This document shows, one piece after another, positions 7,627 to 15,297 of a stretch of 45,642 bases of DNA; the stretch's first letter is position 1; the number at the start of each line of letters is the position of its first letter. Below the pieces are notes generated by a model, which was not told where the DNA came from, did no database searches, and was given only the letters and a program-made list of their open reading frames with translations. Position numbers and translations under genes: made by a program. Source of the stretch: a bacterium (GTDB taxonomy: Bacteria > DUMJ01); assembly GCA_012839925.1 (NCBI GenBank), contig DUMJ01000010.1, forward strand, positions 1-45,642, written 5' to 3'.

Positions 7627-8519
7627 TTGGAATCTACCCATTCTTGAATCTCTTCCAGGATATGTTGATTCTCAGGTCTAAATAGGTGAGCAAATCTTCC
7701 CTGAGGCTTAAGATATTCAGTTACTGGCAGTTTCTGTCTTGGAGTGTAGTTTATCTTCCACTTACCATTCTCTACCTCATAGAGAGGCCAGTAGCATGTA
7801 TCCACCGCCAGTCTGGCTATATTCACAGTATCACTGGTATCTGTCCTCCATCCCCTAGGACAGGGTGAAAGAACGTTTATGAATGTGGCGCCATCTATCG
7901 AAACAGCTTTCCTCACCTTTTCTATAAGGTCTCTAAAGTTAGAGATAGAAGCCTGAGCCACATACATCGCCCCCTGTTCTGCTATAGAGGCAACTATATC
8001 CTTTTTCCCTCCAACCTTACCTGGTCTTACTTTGCCTACAGGTGTAGTTGTAGTCCAAGCTCCAAGAGGAGTTGCACTGGACCTCTGGATACCTGTATTC
8101 ATATACGCCTCATTATCGTAGCATATATAGAGTATATTGTGATTTCTCTCCATAGCTCCAGAAAGAGATTGAAAACCTATATCATAGGTTCCGCCATCTC
8201 CTCCAAAAGCTAGGAAGGCTATATCATCATCAGTTATCTTCCCCTGTCTCTTGAGACTCTGATAAGCTGCCTCTACACCGCTTATCGTGGCAGCCGCATT
8301 TTCAAATGCACTGTGAATCCATGGCGTCTTCCATGCTGTATATGGATATATGGTGGTAGCAACCTCAAGACATCCTGTGGCATTTGCTACCACAACCGGT
8401 TTATCTATGGCAAGGAGTATCTGCCTCACCGCTATAGATGCTCCACAACCGGCACAAAGCCTGTGTCCACCAGTGAGCCTATCTTCCTTTCCAGAAAGTT
8501 CCTTTATATTAACAGGCAT
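7587..8519 (-). CDS. porB: Pyruvate:ferredoxin oxidoreductase, beta subunit
   Basis: 310 residues, the thiamine-diphosphate-binding subunit. Residues 22-25 (CAGC), Cys51 and the later LSPCPRGW give the cysteines that bind the proximal 4Fe-4S cluster. GGDGGTYDIG and the following CYDNEAYMNTG form the thiamine diphosphate/Mg site, and SSATPLGAWTTTTPVGK is typical of pyruvate-type enzymes. With the alpha, gamma and delta subunits it oxidises pyruvate to acetyl-CoA and CO2, reducing ferredoxin. The ATG follows AAGGAGG. It is the last por gene of the order porG-porD-porA-porB. Confidence 0.95.
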   Translation of the reverse strand: MPVNIKELSGKEDRLTGGHRLCAGCGASIAVRQILLAIDKPVVVANATGCLEVATTIYPYTAWKTPWIHSAFENAAATISGVEAAYQSLKRQGKITDDDIAFLAFGGDGGTYDIGFQSLSGAMERNHNILYICYDNEAYMNTGIQRSSATPLGAWTTTTPVGKVRPGKVGGKKDIVASIAEQGAMYVAQASISNFRDLIEKVRKAVSIDGATFINVLSPCPRGWRTDTSDTVNIARLAVDTCYWPLYEVENGKWKINYTPRQKLPVTEYLKPQGRFAHLFRPENQHILEEIQEWVDSKWDLLQKKAQLFQ

Positions 8520-8530
8520 ATTAGACCTCC

Positions 8531-9712
8531 TTACTCTCTAATACCAATATAACTGATTAAACTTTCAACTCTTCCTGTTCTATTTATAAAGTCTAAATCC
8601 TCAAAAACTTTATAAATCTGATCCATAGTAACATCTCTTCCACCAAGTCCATAGATATAATCAACTATGATCGGTCGATGTTCCACATCGTAGAGGACTG
8701 ACCTTGTATCGCCGAAGAGAGGTCCACCAAAACCTCCAAATGTATCTGCTCTATCCATTACACCAATAACTTTAAGGTGAGAGAGCGTCTTCTTTAAATC
8801 TTCAACGGGAAGAGGTCTAAAAAGTCTTGGTTTAAGAAGTCCAACTTTCTTACCATCTTCTCTAAGCCGGTCCACAACCTCTTTAGCTGTACCTGCAGTA
8901 GAGTTCAAAACAATTATACCCATCTCTGCATCTTCAAGCTTGTAGGTTTCAAATAGATCATACTTACGTCCTGTGATTTTAGCAAATCCTTCAGCAGCTT
9001 CTCTTACCGCAGGAACAACTTTTTTATAAGCCTCTGCCTGTGATCTTTTAAACTCGAAATAAGAATCCTGAAGAGCTAATGGTCCTACGGTAAATGGATG
9101 TTCAACGTCAAGAAGAGACCTGATTGGTTTATATTCACCAATAAATTTTTTCACATCTTCATCTTCCAGAGGCTCAAGCATCTCTTCTGCATGGCTTGTA
9201 ATAAATCCGTCCATATTTACCATTACCGGTAAATTAATACTCTCCGCTATCTTTATCGCCTGGATAAGATTATCATAAGCTTCCTGTGCTGTCTCTGACC
9301 ATAATTGTATCCAGCCACTATCTCTGGCGCCCATAGCATCAGAATGGTCACAGTGAATATTTATAGGAGAGCTTAAAGCCCTGTTTACAACAGTCATCAC
9401 TATTGGTAGTCTGGCACCTGAAGCTATATATAGCATCTCCCACATCAGGGCTAAACCCTGAGAAGAAGTGGCAGTCATAACCCTGGCTCCAGCAGCTGAA
9501 GAACCTATACAGGCAGAAAGAGCAGAATGTTCGCTCTCTACGGTGACAAACTCGGTATGGACATTACCATTAGCAACATACTCTGAGAATACCTGAACTA
9601 TCTCCGTTTGTGGAGTGATTGGATAGGCAGCAACAACATCAGGGTCTATCTGCTTCATAGCCAATGCGACAGCCTGATTACCCTCCAGAGCTATAAAATT
9701 CTTCGTCTTCAT
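8531..9712 (-). CDS. porA: Pyruvate:ferredoxin oxidoreductase, alpha subunit
   Basis: 393 residues. EGNQAVALAMKQIDPDVVAAYPITPQTEIV is the signature of the pyrimidine-binding domain of 2-oxoacid:ferredoxin oxidoreductases. It continues with TVESEHSALSACIGSSAAGARVMTATSSQGLALMWE and the C-terminal domain (LNSTAGTAKEVVDRLREDGKKVGLLKPRLFRPLP). Full length, with no missing blocks. The ATG follows GGAGGG and overlaps the end of porD by 4 bases, so translation is probably coupled. Confidence 0.95.
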   Translation of the reverse strand: MKTKNFIALEGNQAVALAMKQIDPDVVAAYPITPQTEIVQVFSEYVANGNVHTEFVTVESEHSALSACIGSSAAGARVMTATSSQGLALMWEMLYIASGARLPIVMTVVNRALSSPINIHCDHSDAMGARDSGWIQLWSETAQEAYDNLIQAIKIAESINLPVMVNMDGFITSHAEEMLEPLEDEDVKKFIGEYKPIRSLLDVEHPFTVGPLALQDSYFEFKRSQAEAYKKVVPAVREAAEGFAKITGRKYDLFETYKLEDAEMGIIVLNSTAGTAKEVVDRLREDGKKVGLLKPRLFRPLPVEDLKKTLSHLKVIGVMDRADTFGGFGGPLFGDTRSVLYDVEHRPIIVDYIYGLGGRDVTMDQIYKVFEDLDFINRTGRVESLISYIGIRE

Positions 9713-9993
9713 AAGCTTCCCTCCCCCACCATATTTATAGCCTTAACCGGACATACCTTACTGCATATACCGCAGCCCTTACAATGGGCATAATCAAAGT
9801 CTACCATTTTCCCATCTTTAACCATCACTGATGTGTCTGGGCAGTATATCCAGCAGAAAAGACAGTTTGTACACTTCCCTTTATCTACCACAGGTCGGAA
9901 TGTTCTCCACGAACCTGTCTCATATTCCTGCGCATTTCCTGCATCTAAGATTACTATACCTTCTGGCATCTCCTTCCAGCCTGGAAGACTCAT
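9709..9993 (-). CDS. porD: Pyruvate:ferredoxin oxidoreductase, delta subunit (2x4Fe-4S)
   Basis: 94 residues with two ferredoxin-type motifs: Cys41, 44, 47, 51 (CTNCLFCWIYCP) and Cys71, 74, 77, 81 (CKGCGICSKVCP). Each binds one 4Fe-4S cluster and relays electrons from the porB cluster to ferredoxin. The N-terminal GSWRTFRPVVDKGKC block is usual for POR delta subunits. The ATG follows GAGGAGG and overlaps the end of porG by 4 bases. Confidence 0.95.
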   Translation of the reverse strand: MSLPGWKEMPEGIVILDAGNAQEYETGSWRTFRPVVDKGKCTNCLFCWIYCPDTSVMVKDGKMVDFDYAHCKGCGICSKVCPVKAINMVGEGSL

Positions 9994-10562
9994 TCTATCT
10001 GCACCTCCTCATAAGCACGTTTCACCGCTTCTATATTCCCCTGCATGACTTTTTCACTGAATCTGCCTGAAAATTTACGCCTCAACTCTTCCAGGACTCC
10101 ATCCAGCGAAGGGGTACCCATAACCCTTATTAGAGCACCAAGTAAAGGGGTGTTGGGGATATTTCTGCCTATGGTATCCATCGATATTCTGGTTGCATCT
10201 ATAGTGCAGACTTTTCCTCCCTTTAAATTTAAGCTTTCTCTTATCTCTTTCGGAGATTTATTGGTATTTATTATAAGTACACTCGAATCCTTCCAGCCCT
10301 CCAGAGTATCACTTAACTTGAGGAGACTCGGATCCAAAACGACTATTACATCTGGGTCCGTAATCTGAGAATGGATTCTTATAGGGGCTTCTCCTATCCT
10401 GGTGTAAGCCTTCATAGGAGCACCCATCCTCTCTGGACCATACTCTGGAAAAGCCTGTATATACTTACCGGCACCAAGAGCAGACTCGGCAAGAAGATAG
10501 GCAGCAGATTTGGCTCCCTGTCCAGCTCTTGCATGCCAACGTATCTCTATAAGCTGTTGCAT
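9990..10562 (-). CDS. porG: Pyruvate:ferredoxin oxidoreductase, gamma subunit
   Basis: 190 residues. The opening EIRWHARAGQGAKSAAYLLAESAL and FPEYGPERMGAPMKAYTRI identify the gamma domain of 2-oxoacid:ferredoxin oxidoreductases, which helps bind CoA. A TTG six bases further upstream (10568) is in frame, but AGGAGG (10569-10574, minus strand) is six bases from the ATG at 10562, so that start is chosen. It is the first gene of the por operon, 52 bases downstream of a near-consensus promoter. Confidence 0.95.
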   Translation of the reverse strand: MQQLIEIRWHARAGQGAKSAAYLLAESALGAGKYIQAFPEYGPERMGAPMKAYTRIGEAPIRIHSQITDPDVIVVLDPSLLKLSDTLEGWKDSSVLIINTNKSPKEIRESLNLKGGKVCTIDATRISMDTIGRNIPNTPLLGALIRVMGTPSLDGVLEELRRKFSGRFSEKVMQGNIEAVKRAYEEVQIE

Positions 10563-10613
10563 ATGCAACCTCCTTCTTAATAAATATTAGAGAACGCTGT
10601 AAAATCCTCATAA

Positions 10614-10642
10614 ACTATAACATAAGAAGGTTTTTTTGTCAA
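10614..10642 (-). promoter_or_regulatory. por operon promoter (TTGACA-17-TATAGT)
   Basis: On the minus strand TTGACA (10637-10642) and TATAGT (10614-10619) are separated by exactly 17 bases, a near-perfect sigma-70 type promoter. It points at porG and probably drives porG through the deacetylase gene. It lies back to back with the promoter of the plus-strand operon. Confidence 0.75.
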
Positions 10643-10676
10643 ACAGAGAAGTTAATCTAATATGCAGAAAATTTTA

Positions 10677-10705
10677 TTGACATTTTAAATAATTTAATAT
10701 ATAAT
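10677..10705 (+). promoter_or_regulatory. Consensus sigma-70 promoter (TTGACA-17-TATAAT)
   Basis: TTGACA (10677-10682), a 17-base spacer and TATAAT (10700-10705) match the consensus at every position. A start near 10712 leaves a short leader carrying AAAGGAGG (10717-10724), five bases before the ATG at 10730. High basal expression of the downstream operon is expected unless it is repressed; no clear operator palindrome overlaps it. Confidence 0.85.
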
Positions 10706-10729
10706 TTCAAAAAATGAAAGGAGGCTAAA

Positions 10730-11098
10730 ATGAACAAGATTATAACGAAATGTCCAGTCTGTGGGGAAGAGATGTATATAGTCTCACTCAGATGCCCGGG
10801 CTGTGAAACAGAGATAAAAGGGACTTTCTATCTGGATGAATTTTTTAAACTCTCCAGAGAGCAGCTAAATTTCATAAAGTTATTCATAAAGAATAGAGGA
10901 AATCTGAGTGATCTGGGAAAGGAGCTAAATCTATCCTATCCAACTTTAAGAAATAGACTGAATGAGATAGCCAAAACACTGGGCTATCCAGTGGAAGAAG
11001 AAAGGGTAGACAGGATAGAGGTACTGGAAAAGCTAGAAAGAGGAGAGATCAGTTCTCAAGAAGCCATTAAACTATTGAAGGGAGGAGAAGAAAGATGA
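10730..11098 (+). CDS. DUF2089-like zinc-ribbon/HTH protein
   Basis: 122 residues. Cys8, Cys11, Cys22 and Cys25 form a zinc ribbon (CPVC...CPGC). Residues ~42-92 read as a helix-turn-helix (REQLNFIKLFIKNRGNLSDLGKELNLSYPTLRNRL in outline), and the tail (~95-118, EVLEKLERGEISSQEAIKLL) is a SHOCT-like helical motif. This order is that of DUF2089 proteins, presumed DNA-binding regulators. As first gene of the operon it is the likely regulator of the three genes after it. Its stop overlaps the next start by 4 bases. Confidence 0.85.
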   Translation: MNKIITKCPVCGEEMYIVSLRCPGCETEIKGTFYLDEFFKLSREQLNFIKLFIKNRGNLSDLGKELNLSYPTLRNRLNEIAKTLGYPVEEERVDRIEVLEKLERGEISSQEAIKLLKGGEER

Positions 11099-12006
11099 AC
11101 GGGCAAATCCCGGTAGAAGAGAGAATAAGCAAGATAGTGGTAGATAGCACAGGTGGAGATATAGATATACTATCCAATAAGGGTAACGAGATATCTTACG
11201 AGATAGGTGATAGATTAGAGATAGAAAGTGAAGTTAAAAATGAGACGTTGATAATACGGATCAAGGGTAAAGGAGGCATTGGAATCCCATTTTTTAACTT
11301 CGGAGGATGGGGGGACGGAGATATATCACTCAAAATACCGCAGGAGAAATCCCTGGAACTGAATCTAAAATCAGGGGATATATCTTTTTCAGATTATAAG
11401 GGTAATGATATAGTATTAAGGGGTGCATCGGGGGATATATCTGTCAGCAGGATTGTATGTAAAAACTTCTCTGCCCATCTCACAAGTGGTGACGTGGACA
11501 TTGATATAGAGACCAAAAGGGGAAACATAAATTGCAGGTCCGGGGATGTAACGGTAAACTTAAGGGGAGAAGAGTGGGATGTGGATATCTCAGGGGTAAG
11601 CGGAGACGTAGATGTAAACACTGAATCTGGTTCGATAGACCTCTATATAAGCGGCATAAGTGGAGACGTAACTTTGAACGATAAGTCTATAGGAGAAGGA
11701 AAAATCGGTAAGAAACATTTAACAATAGATGGTGGAAGGAATAAACTGAACATAAATGTAATCTCTGGAGATATATCAATTAAAACCGCTAAAGAGGTAG
11801 GAGAAAGCAGTTTCAGTCAGGTTACAACTCTTACAGAACCATCAAAATCATTTCTTCAAGAGAGAGATACAGCGGCACAGTATATCCCAGAAGAGGTAAA
11901 AAAGGTGAAAGAGATGTATAAATCTGGTAAAATATCTAAGGAGGATGCCATAGGTCTTATAGAGGCTATGGGATATGGTGGATTAAATAATATATTGGAG
12001 GAGTAA
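11095..12006 (+). CDS. DUF4097-family beta-repeat protein with SHOCT-like tail
   Basis: 303 residues. Residues ~85-230 contain about eight S-G-D strand repeats (SGDIS, SGDVD, SGDVT), the sign of the DUF4097 putative-adhesin beta-solenoid fold. The C-terminal ~30 residues carry the motif VKEMYKSGKISKEDAIGLIEAMGYG. No signal peptide or membrane segment is seen. Related domains occur in Bacillus YvlB and enterococcal LiaX, the latter tied to envelope stress from antimicrobial peptides; a similar role here is inference. The gene overlaps the DUF2089 gene by 4 bases and the next gene follows after one base. Confidence 0.85.
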   Translation: MNGQIPVEERISKIVVDSTGGDIDILSNKGNEISYEIGDRLEIESEVKNETLIIRIKGKGGIGIPFFNFGGWGDGDISLKIPQEKSLELNLKSGDISFSDYKGNDIVLRGASGDISVSRIVCKNFSAHLTSGDVDIDIETKRGNINCRSGDVTVNLRGEEWDVDISGVSGDVDVNTESGSIDLYISGISGDVTLNDKSIGEGKIGKKHLTIDGGRNKLNINVISGDISIKTAKEVGESSFSQVTTLTEPSKSFLQERDTAAQYIPEEVKKVKEMYKSGKISKEDAIGLIEAMGYGGLNNILEE

Positions 12007-12007
12007 G

Positions 12008-12388
12008 ATGGAAATACTGTGGATAATCTTAGCAGTACTATCTTTAGGGGGAGCTATTTTTCTTTTACCTCTAACCCTAAGCACTGGAATATTCTGGATT
12101 GTGAGCGGAATTTTAGTCGTCTTAATTATCGCTCTTCTGGTAAAGCTTATCGTCTTTTTAGCACCAATATTTTTTGTTCTGGGAGTGGTACTGATAATAT
12201 GGGGGCTGATAGAAAATCCTCATAAGAGGGTGGGGATAGAGAGAAGGATAGAAGAACTGGTAGATAAGATTACTGGTAGAAGCAGGGATTATGAGAGAGA
12301 AAGATTGGAGATTCTGGAGATGCTGGAAAGAGGAGAGATCAGTTATGAGGAAGCTATGGAAAGAATAAAGCAGATCAAGAGGAGATAA
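12008..12388 (+). CDS. Small membrane protein with SHOCT-like tail
   Basis: 126 residues. Three hydrophobic segments lie within residues 1-73 (WIILAVLSLGGAIFLLPLTL, IFWIVSGILVVLIIALLVKL, VFLAPIFFVLGVVLIIWGLI). A basic stretch follows, then the motif ILEMLERGEISYEEAMERIKQI at the C terminus, on the cytoplasmic side if the basic loop stays inside. I do not recognise a named family. It would be the membrane component of the operon, able to meet its partners through the shared motif. Confidence 0.8.
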   Translation: MEILWIILAVLSLGGAIFLLPLTLSTGIFWIVSGILVVLIIALLVKLIVFLAPIFFVLGVVLIIWGLIENPHKRVGIERRIEELVDKITGRSRDYERERLEILEMLERGEISYEEAMERIKQIKRR

Positions 12389-12390
12389 AG

Positions 12391-12765
12391 ATGAGAGAGG
12401 AAGAATTAAAGATACTTAAAATGATAGAAGAGGGTAAGATAACAGCAGAAGAAGGGATAAAATTGTTAGATGCAGTAAGGGAAGAGAATACCAGGGATAC
12501 TGGAAAATTCCCCGGTAAAAGGATAAAGATATCTGTAGTAGATAAGGATGCTGGCAGAAAGAAGGTGGATATCTCAGTTCCACTTCCGCTGGCAAAGGCT
12601 TTTCTTAAATATGGACTGGTCAGTGGAGCAACCTTTGGAGGGTTCAGTTTGAAAGAATCCGGGATAGATATAGATGAACTCCAGAAGATGATAGATGAGG
12701 GATTAGAAGGTACGCTTATACAGGTAGACGACGAGGGAGAAAAGGTCGAGATAAAAGTGGAGTAG
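12391..12765 (+). CDS. Small acidic protein with N-terminal SHOCT-like motif
   Basis: 124 residues, soluble. The motif is at the N terminus here (LKILKMIEEGKITAEEGIKLLDAV, residues 6-29). The remainder (residues ~45-124) has a beta strand followed by VPLPLAKAFLKYG and ends in charged strands, similar to the hypothetical partner proteins that accompany DUF4097 proteins. It starts two bases after the membrane gene and is the last gene of the operon. Function unknown. Confidence 0.8.
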   Translation: MREEELKILKMIEEGKITAEEGIKLLDAVREENTRDTGKFPGKRIKISVVDKDAGRKKVDISVPLPLAKAFLKYGLVSGATFGGFSLKESGIDIDELQKMIDEGLEGTLIQVDDEGEKVEIKVE

Positions 12766-12835
12766 ATACTATTTTAAAGATAGAGATATAATATAATTAT
12801 TGTTACGGCTTTATAATTTTCATAAGGAGGCTTTT

Positions 12836-14572
12836 ATGAACTCAGAGAAGAAGACAGAAGTTAAAGAAGGATTTATAGAGTTAAGACACACATCCAGTCA
12901 TATACTTGCCCAGGCGGTAAAGAGGCTCTATCCTGATGCCAAATTGGGTATAGGTCCAGCTATAGAGGATGGGTTTTACTACGACTTTTATGTGGATAAA
13001 CCATTTACTCCGGATGACCTGGTGCGTATAGAAGAGGAGATGAAAAAGATTGTCGACGCAGATTATAAGCTGGAAAGATTTACTCTCCAAAAAGAGGACG
13101 CAATAAAATTCTTAGAAGAGCTAGATGAACCGTTCAAGATAGAGTTAGCCAGAGAGATAGATGGTGAGATCTCCTTCTATAGACAGGGAGAGTTTGTAGA
13201 TATGTGTGCTGGACCACATATAGAGAGTACAGGAGGGGTAAAGTATTTTAAACTTCTCTCCACCTCAGGTGCGTACTGGAGAGGTGATGAGCATAATCCA
13301 ATGATGCAGAGGATATATGGTACAAGTTTCTATACTAAGGAAGAACTTGATAACTATCTTTCATTCCTAGAAGAGGCAAAGAAACGTGACCATAGAATAC
13401 TCGGTAGAGAACTTGACCTGTATAGTACGCACGAAGAGGTCGGTCCTGGACTTATCATGTGGCATCCCAATGGGGCAATAATAAGAAATACCATCGAGGA
13501 CCTGTGGCGTAAAGAACACCTCAAGCACGGTTATAAACTTGTATATACCCCCCATATAGCCAGTGAAAAGATATACCAGATAAGTGGACATCTCGAAAAC
13601 TATGCCGAGTCTATGTATGCACCCATACAGATAGATACTGCAAGATATAGACTCAAACCAATGAACTGTCCGGGTCATATACTCATTTATAAGACAAAAC
13701 AGAGAAGCTACAGAGACTTACCGATAAGATATGCCGAATTGGGAACGGTATACAGATATGAGAGGATAGGGACATTACATGGTATGTTAAGAGTAAGGGG
13801 TTTTACCCAGGATGACGCCCACATATTCTGTAGGGAGGACCAGCTTCTCGATGAGATAAGAGGGGTTATAAGGTTTATGGACTTCTTTATGAAGACATTC
13901 AGGTATGAGTATAAACCCTACCTCTCTACAAGACCAGAGAAATATATAGGAACAGACGAGATATGGGATATGGCAACAAAAGCACTGAAGGAAGCGCTCA
14001 GGCTGGAAGGTATGGATTATGAACTGGACGAGGGAGGAGGAGTCTTTTACGGACCAAAGATTGATATAAAGTTGATAGATGCACTGGGTAGAGAATGGCA
14101 GGGACCAACCATCCAGGTAGACTTCAATCTTCCGGAAAGATTTGATGTAAACTATACAGGAAGTGATGGTAAAGAGCATCGAGTAGTAATGATTCACAGG
14201 ACAGTTCTGGGATCGATGGAAAGGTTTGTTGGAGGACTTATAGAACACTACGCAGGCAAGTTCCCACTATGGCTTGCCCCTATCCAGGTAGTAGTAATAC
14301 CTATATCGGACAGGCATAATGAGAGGGCTATAGAAGTAAAAGATAGACTCTTCGAAAATAATATAAGAGTAGAACTGGATGACAGAAATGAGAAGGTAAA
14401 CTATAAGGTGAGAGAGGCTATAGTTAAAAAGGTCCCATATATAATTGTTATAGGAGACAGGGAGGTCGAAGATAATACACTCTCTGTAAGGACAATCAGT
14501 AAAGACCTTGGAAGTTTTAGCCTAGAATCCTTCATTGATAGAGTTAAAGAGGAGATAGAGAAAAAACTCTGA
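12836..14572 (+). CDS. thrS: Threonyl-tRNA synthetase without N-terminal TGS domain
   Basis: 578 residues. It charges tRNA-Thr. Editing domain first: HTSSHILAQAV with its paired His and CAGPH. Then the class II catalytic core (MNCPGHILIYK, RYERIGTLHGMLRVRGFTQDDAHIFC as motif 2, GSMERFVGGLIEHYAG as motif 3), and the anticodon-binding domain from ~480. Most bacterial enzymes have about 640 residues with a TGS domain of ~60 residues in front; that domain is absent. The frame extends to a start at 12800, but AAGGAGG at 12824-12830 is five bases from the ATG at 12836. Overlapping TATAAT boxes lie at 12787-12797; no T-box is seen. Confidence 0.95.
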   Translation: MNSEKKTEVKEGFIELRHTSSHILAQAVKRLYPDAKLGIGPAIEDGFYYDFYVDKPFTPDDLVRIEEEMKKIVDADYKLERFTLQKEDAIKFLEELDEPFKIELAREIDGEISFYRQGEFVDMCAGPHIESTGGVKYFKLLSTSGAYWRGDEHNPMMQRIYGTSFYTKEELDNYLSFLEEAKKRDHRILGRELDLYSTHEEVGPGLIMWHPNGAIIRNTIEDLWRKEHLKHGYKLVYTPHIASEKIYQISGHLENYAESMYAPIQIDTARYRLKPMNCPGHILIYKTKQRSYRDLPIRYAELGTVYRYERIGTLHGMLRVRGFTQDDAHIFCREDQLLDEIRGVIRFMDFFMKTFRYEYKPYLSTRPEKYIGTDEIWDMATKALKEALRLEGMDYELDEGGGVFYGPKIDIKLIDALGREWQGPTIQVDFNLPERFDVNYTGSDGKEHRVVMIHRTVLGSMERFVGGLIEHYAGKFPLWLAPIQVVVIPISDRHNERAIEVKDRLFENNIRVELDDRNEKVNYKVREAIVKKVPYIIVIGDREVEDNTLSVRTISKDLGSFSLESFIDRVKEEIEKKL

Positions 14573-14586
14573 GGAGGTTCGATAGT

Positions 14587-15297
14587 TTGGTCTTCAGATA
14601 CAGGGTATTGATACCTGTGTTAATTTTATCCTTCCTCTTCACGTTGGGATTAGATTCACATGAAGAGGAAGGATATCTTAAAGAGGCAAGAGAAAAGATG
14701 GTTGAGCTTATAAAGACGAGAGGCATAACAGATAAGAGGGTCTTAGCTGCTATGCTTAAGGTTCCGAGGCATCTATTTGTTGACAGGAGTCAATGGCAGT
14801 CAGCTTACGATGATAGACCCCTCCCTATAGGTTTTGGACAAACGATATCTCAGCCATATATAGTTGCCCTTATGACAGAGAGTCTCAATATAAATATGGG
14901 AGACAGGGTCCTAGAGGTAGGAACAGGCTCAGGATATCAATGTGCTATACTAGCAGAACTTACCGATAAAGTTTATTCTGTAGAGATAATAGAAGAGCTG
15001 GGGAGAAAAGCCAGTATGGTTTTGAAAGAGCTGGGTTATAAGGTCAGGATAAAGATTGGTGATGGTTACAATGGCTGGGAGGAGTACGCCCCATTTGATG
15101 CTATAATTGTCACCTGTGCACCTGACCATATCCCAACGCCCCTTATTCAGCAACTTAAGGTAGGTGGACGAATGGTAATCCCGGTTGGTCCAACAGGACT
15201 GTATCAGACATTATGGCTTATAACTAAAGAAAAAGAGGATAAACTTGTCTACAAAAATCTAGGAGACGTCCTGTTCGTTCCTCTTGTCAGGCGTTAG
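14587..15297 (+). CDS. pcm: Protein-L-isoaspartate O-methyltransferase with signal-like N terminus
   Basis: 236 residues. It transfers a methyl group from S-adenosylmethionine to isoaspartyl residues in damaged proteins. MVELIKTRGITDKRVLAAMLKVPRH, the glycine-rich VLEVGTGSGYQCAILAEL (SAM site, residues ~108-125) and IVTCAPDHIP are classic. Residues 1-24 precede the usual start of the family and look like a signal peptide or anchor (VFRYRVLIPVLILSFLFTLG). The start is a TTG, with AGGAGG nine bases upstream. It follows thrS closely and its 3' end overlaps the convergent gene by 39 bases. Confidence 0.92.
   Translation: MVFRYRVLIPVLILSFLFTLGLDSHEEEGYLKEAREKMVELIKTRGITDKRVLAAMLKVPRHLFVDRSQWQSAYDDRPLPIGFGQTISQPYIVALMTESLNINMGDRVLEVGTGSGYQCAILAELTDKVYSVEIIEELGRKASMVLKELGYKVRIKIGDGYNGWEEYAPFDAIIVTCAPDHIPTPLIQQLKVGGRMVIPVGPTGLYQTLWLITKEKEDKLVYKNLGDVLFVPLVRR

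Noticed and set aside
12800..12835. Twelve extra N-terminal codons for thrS
   Set aside because: They overlap the promoter-like region and the Shine-Dalgarno that is correctly spaced for the ATG at 12836.
12766..12835. Possible T-box leader for thrS
   Set aside because: Only 70 bases separate thrS from the preceding gene; there is no specifier stem, T-box sequence or terminator.
13787..14248. 153-codon minus-strand frame within thrS
   Set aside because: It lies wholly within a conserved synthetase gene, lacks a ribosome-binding site and has no recognisable domain.
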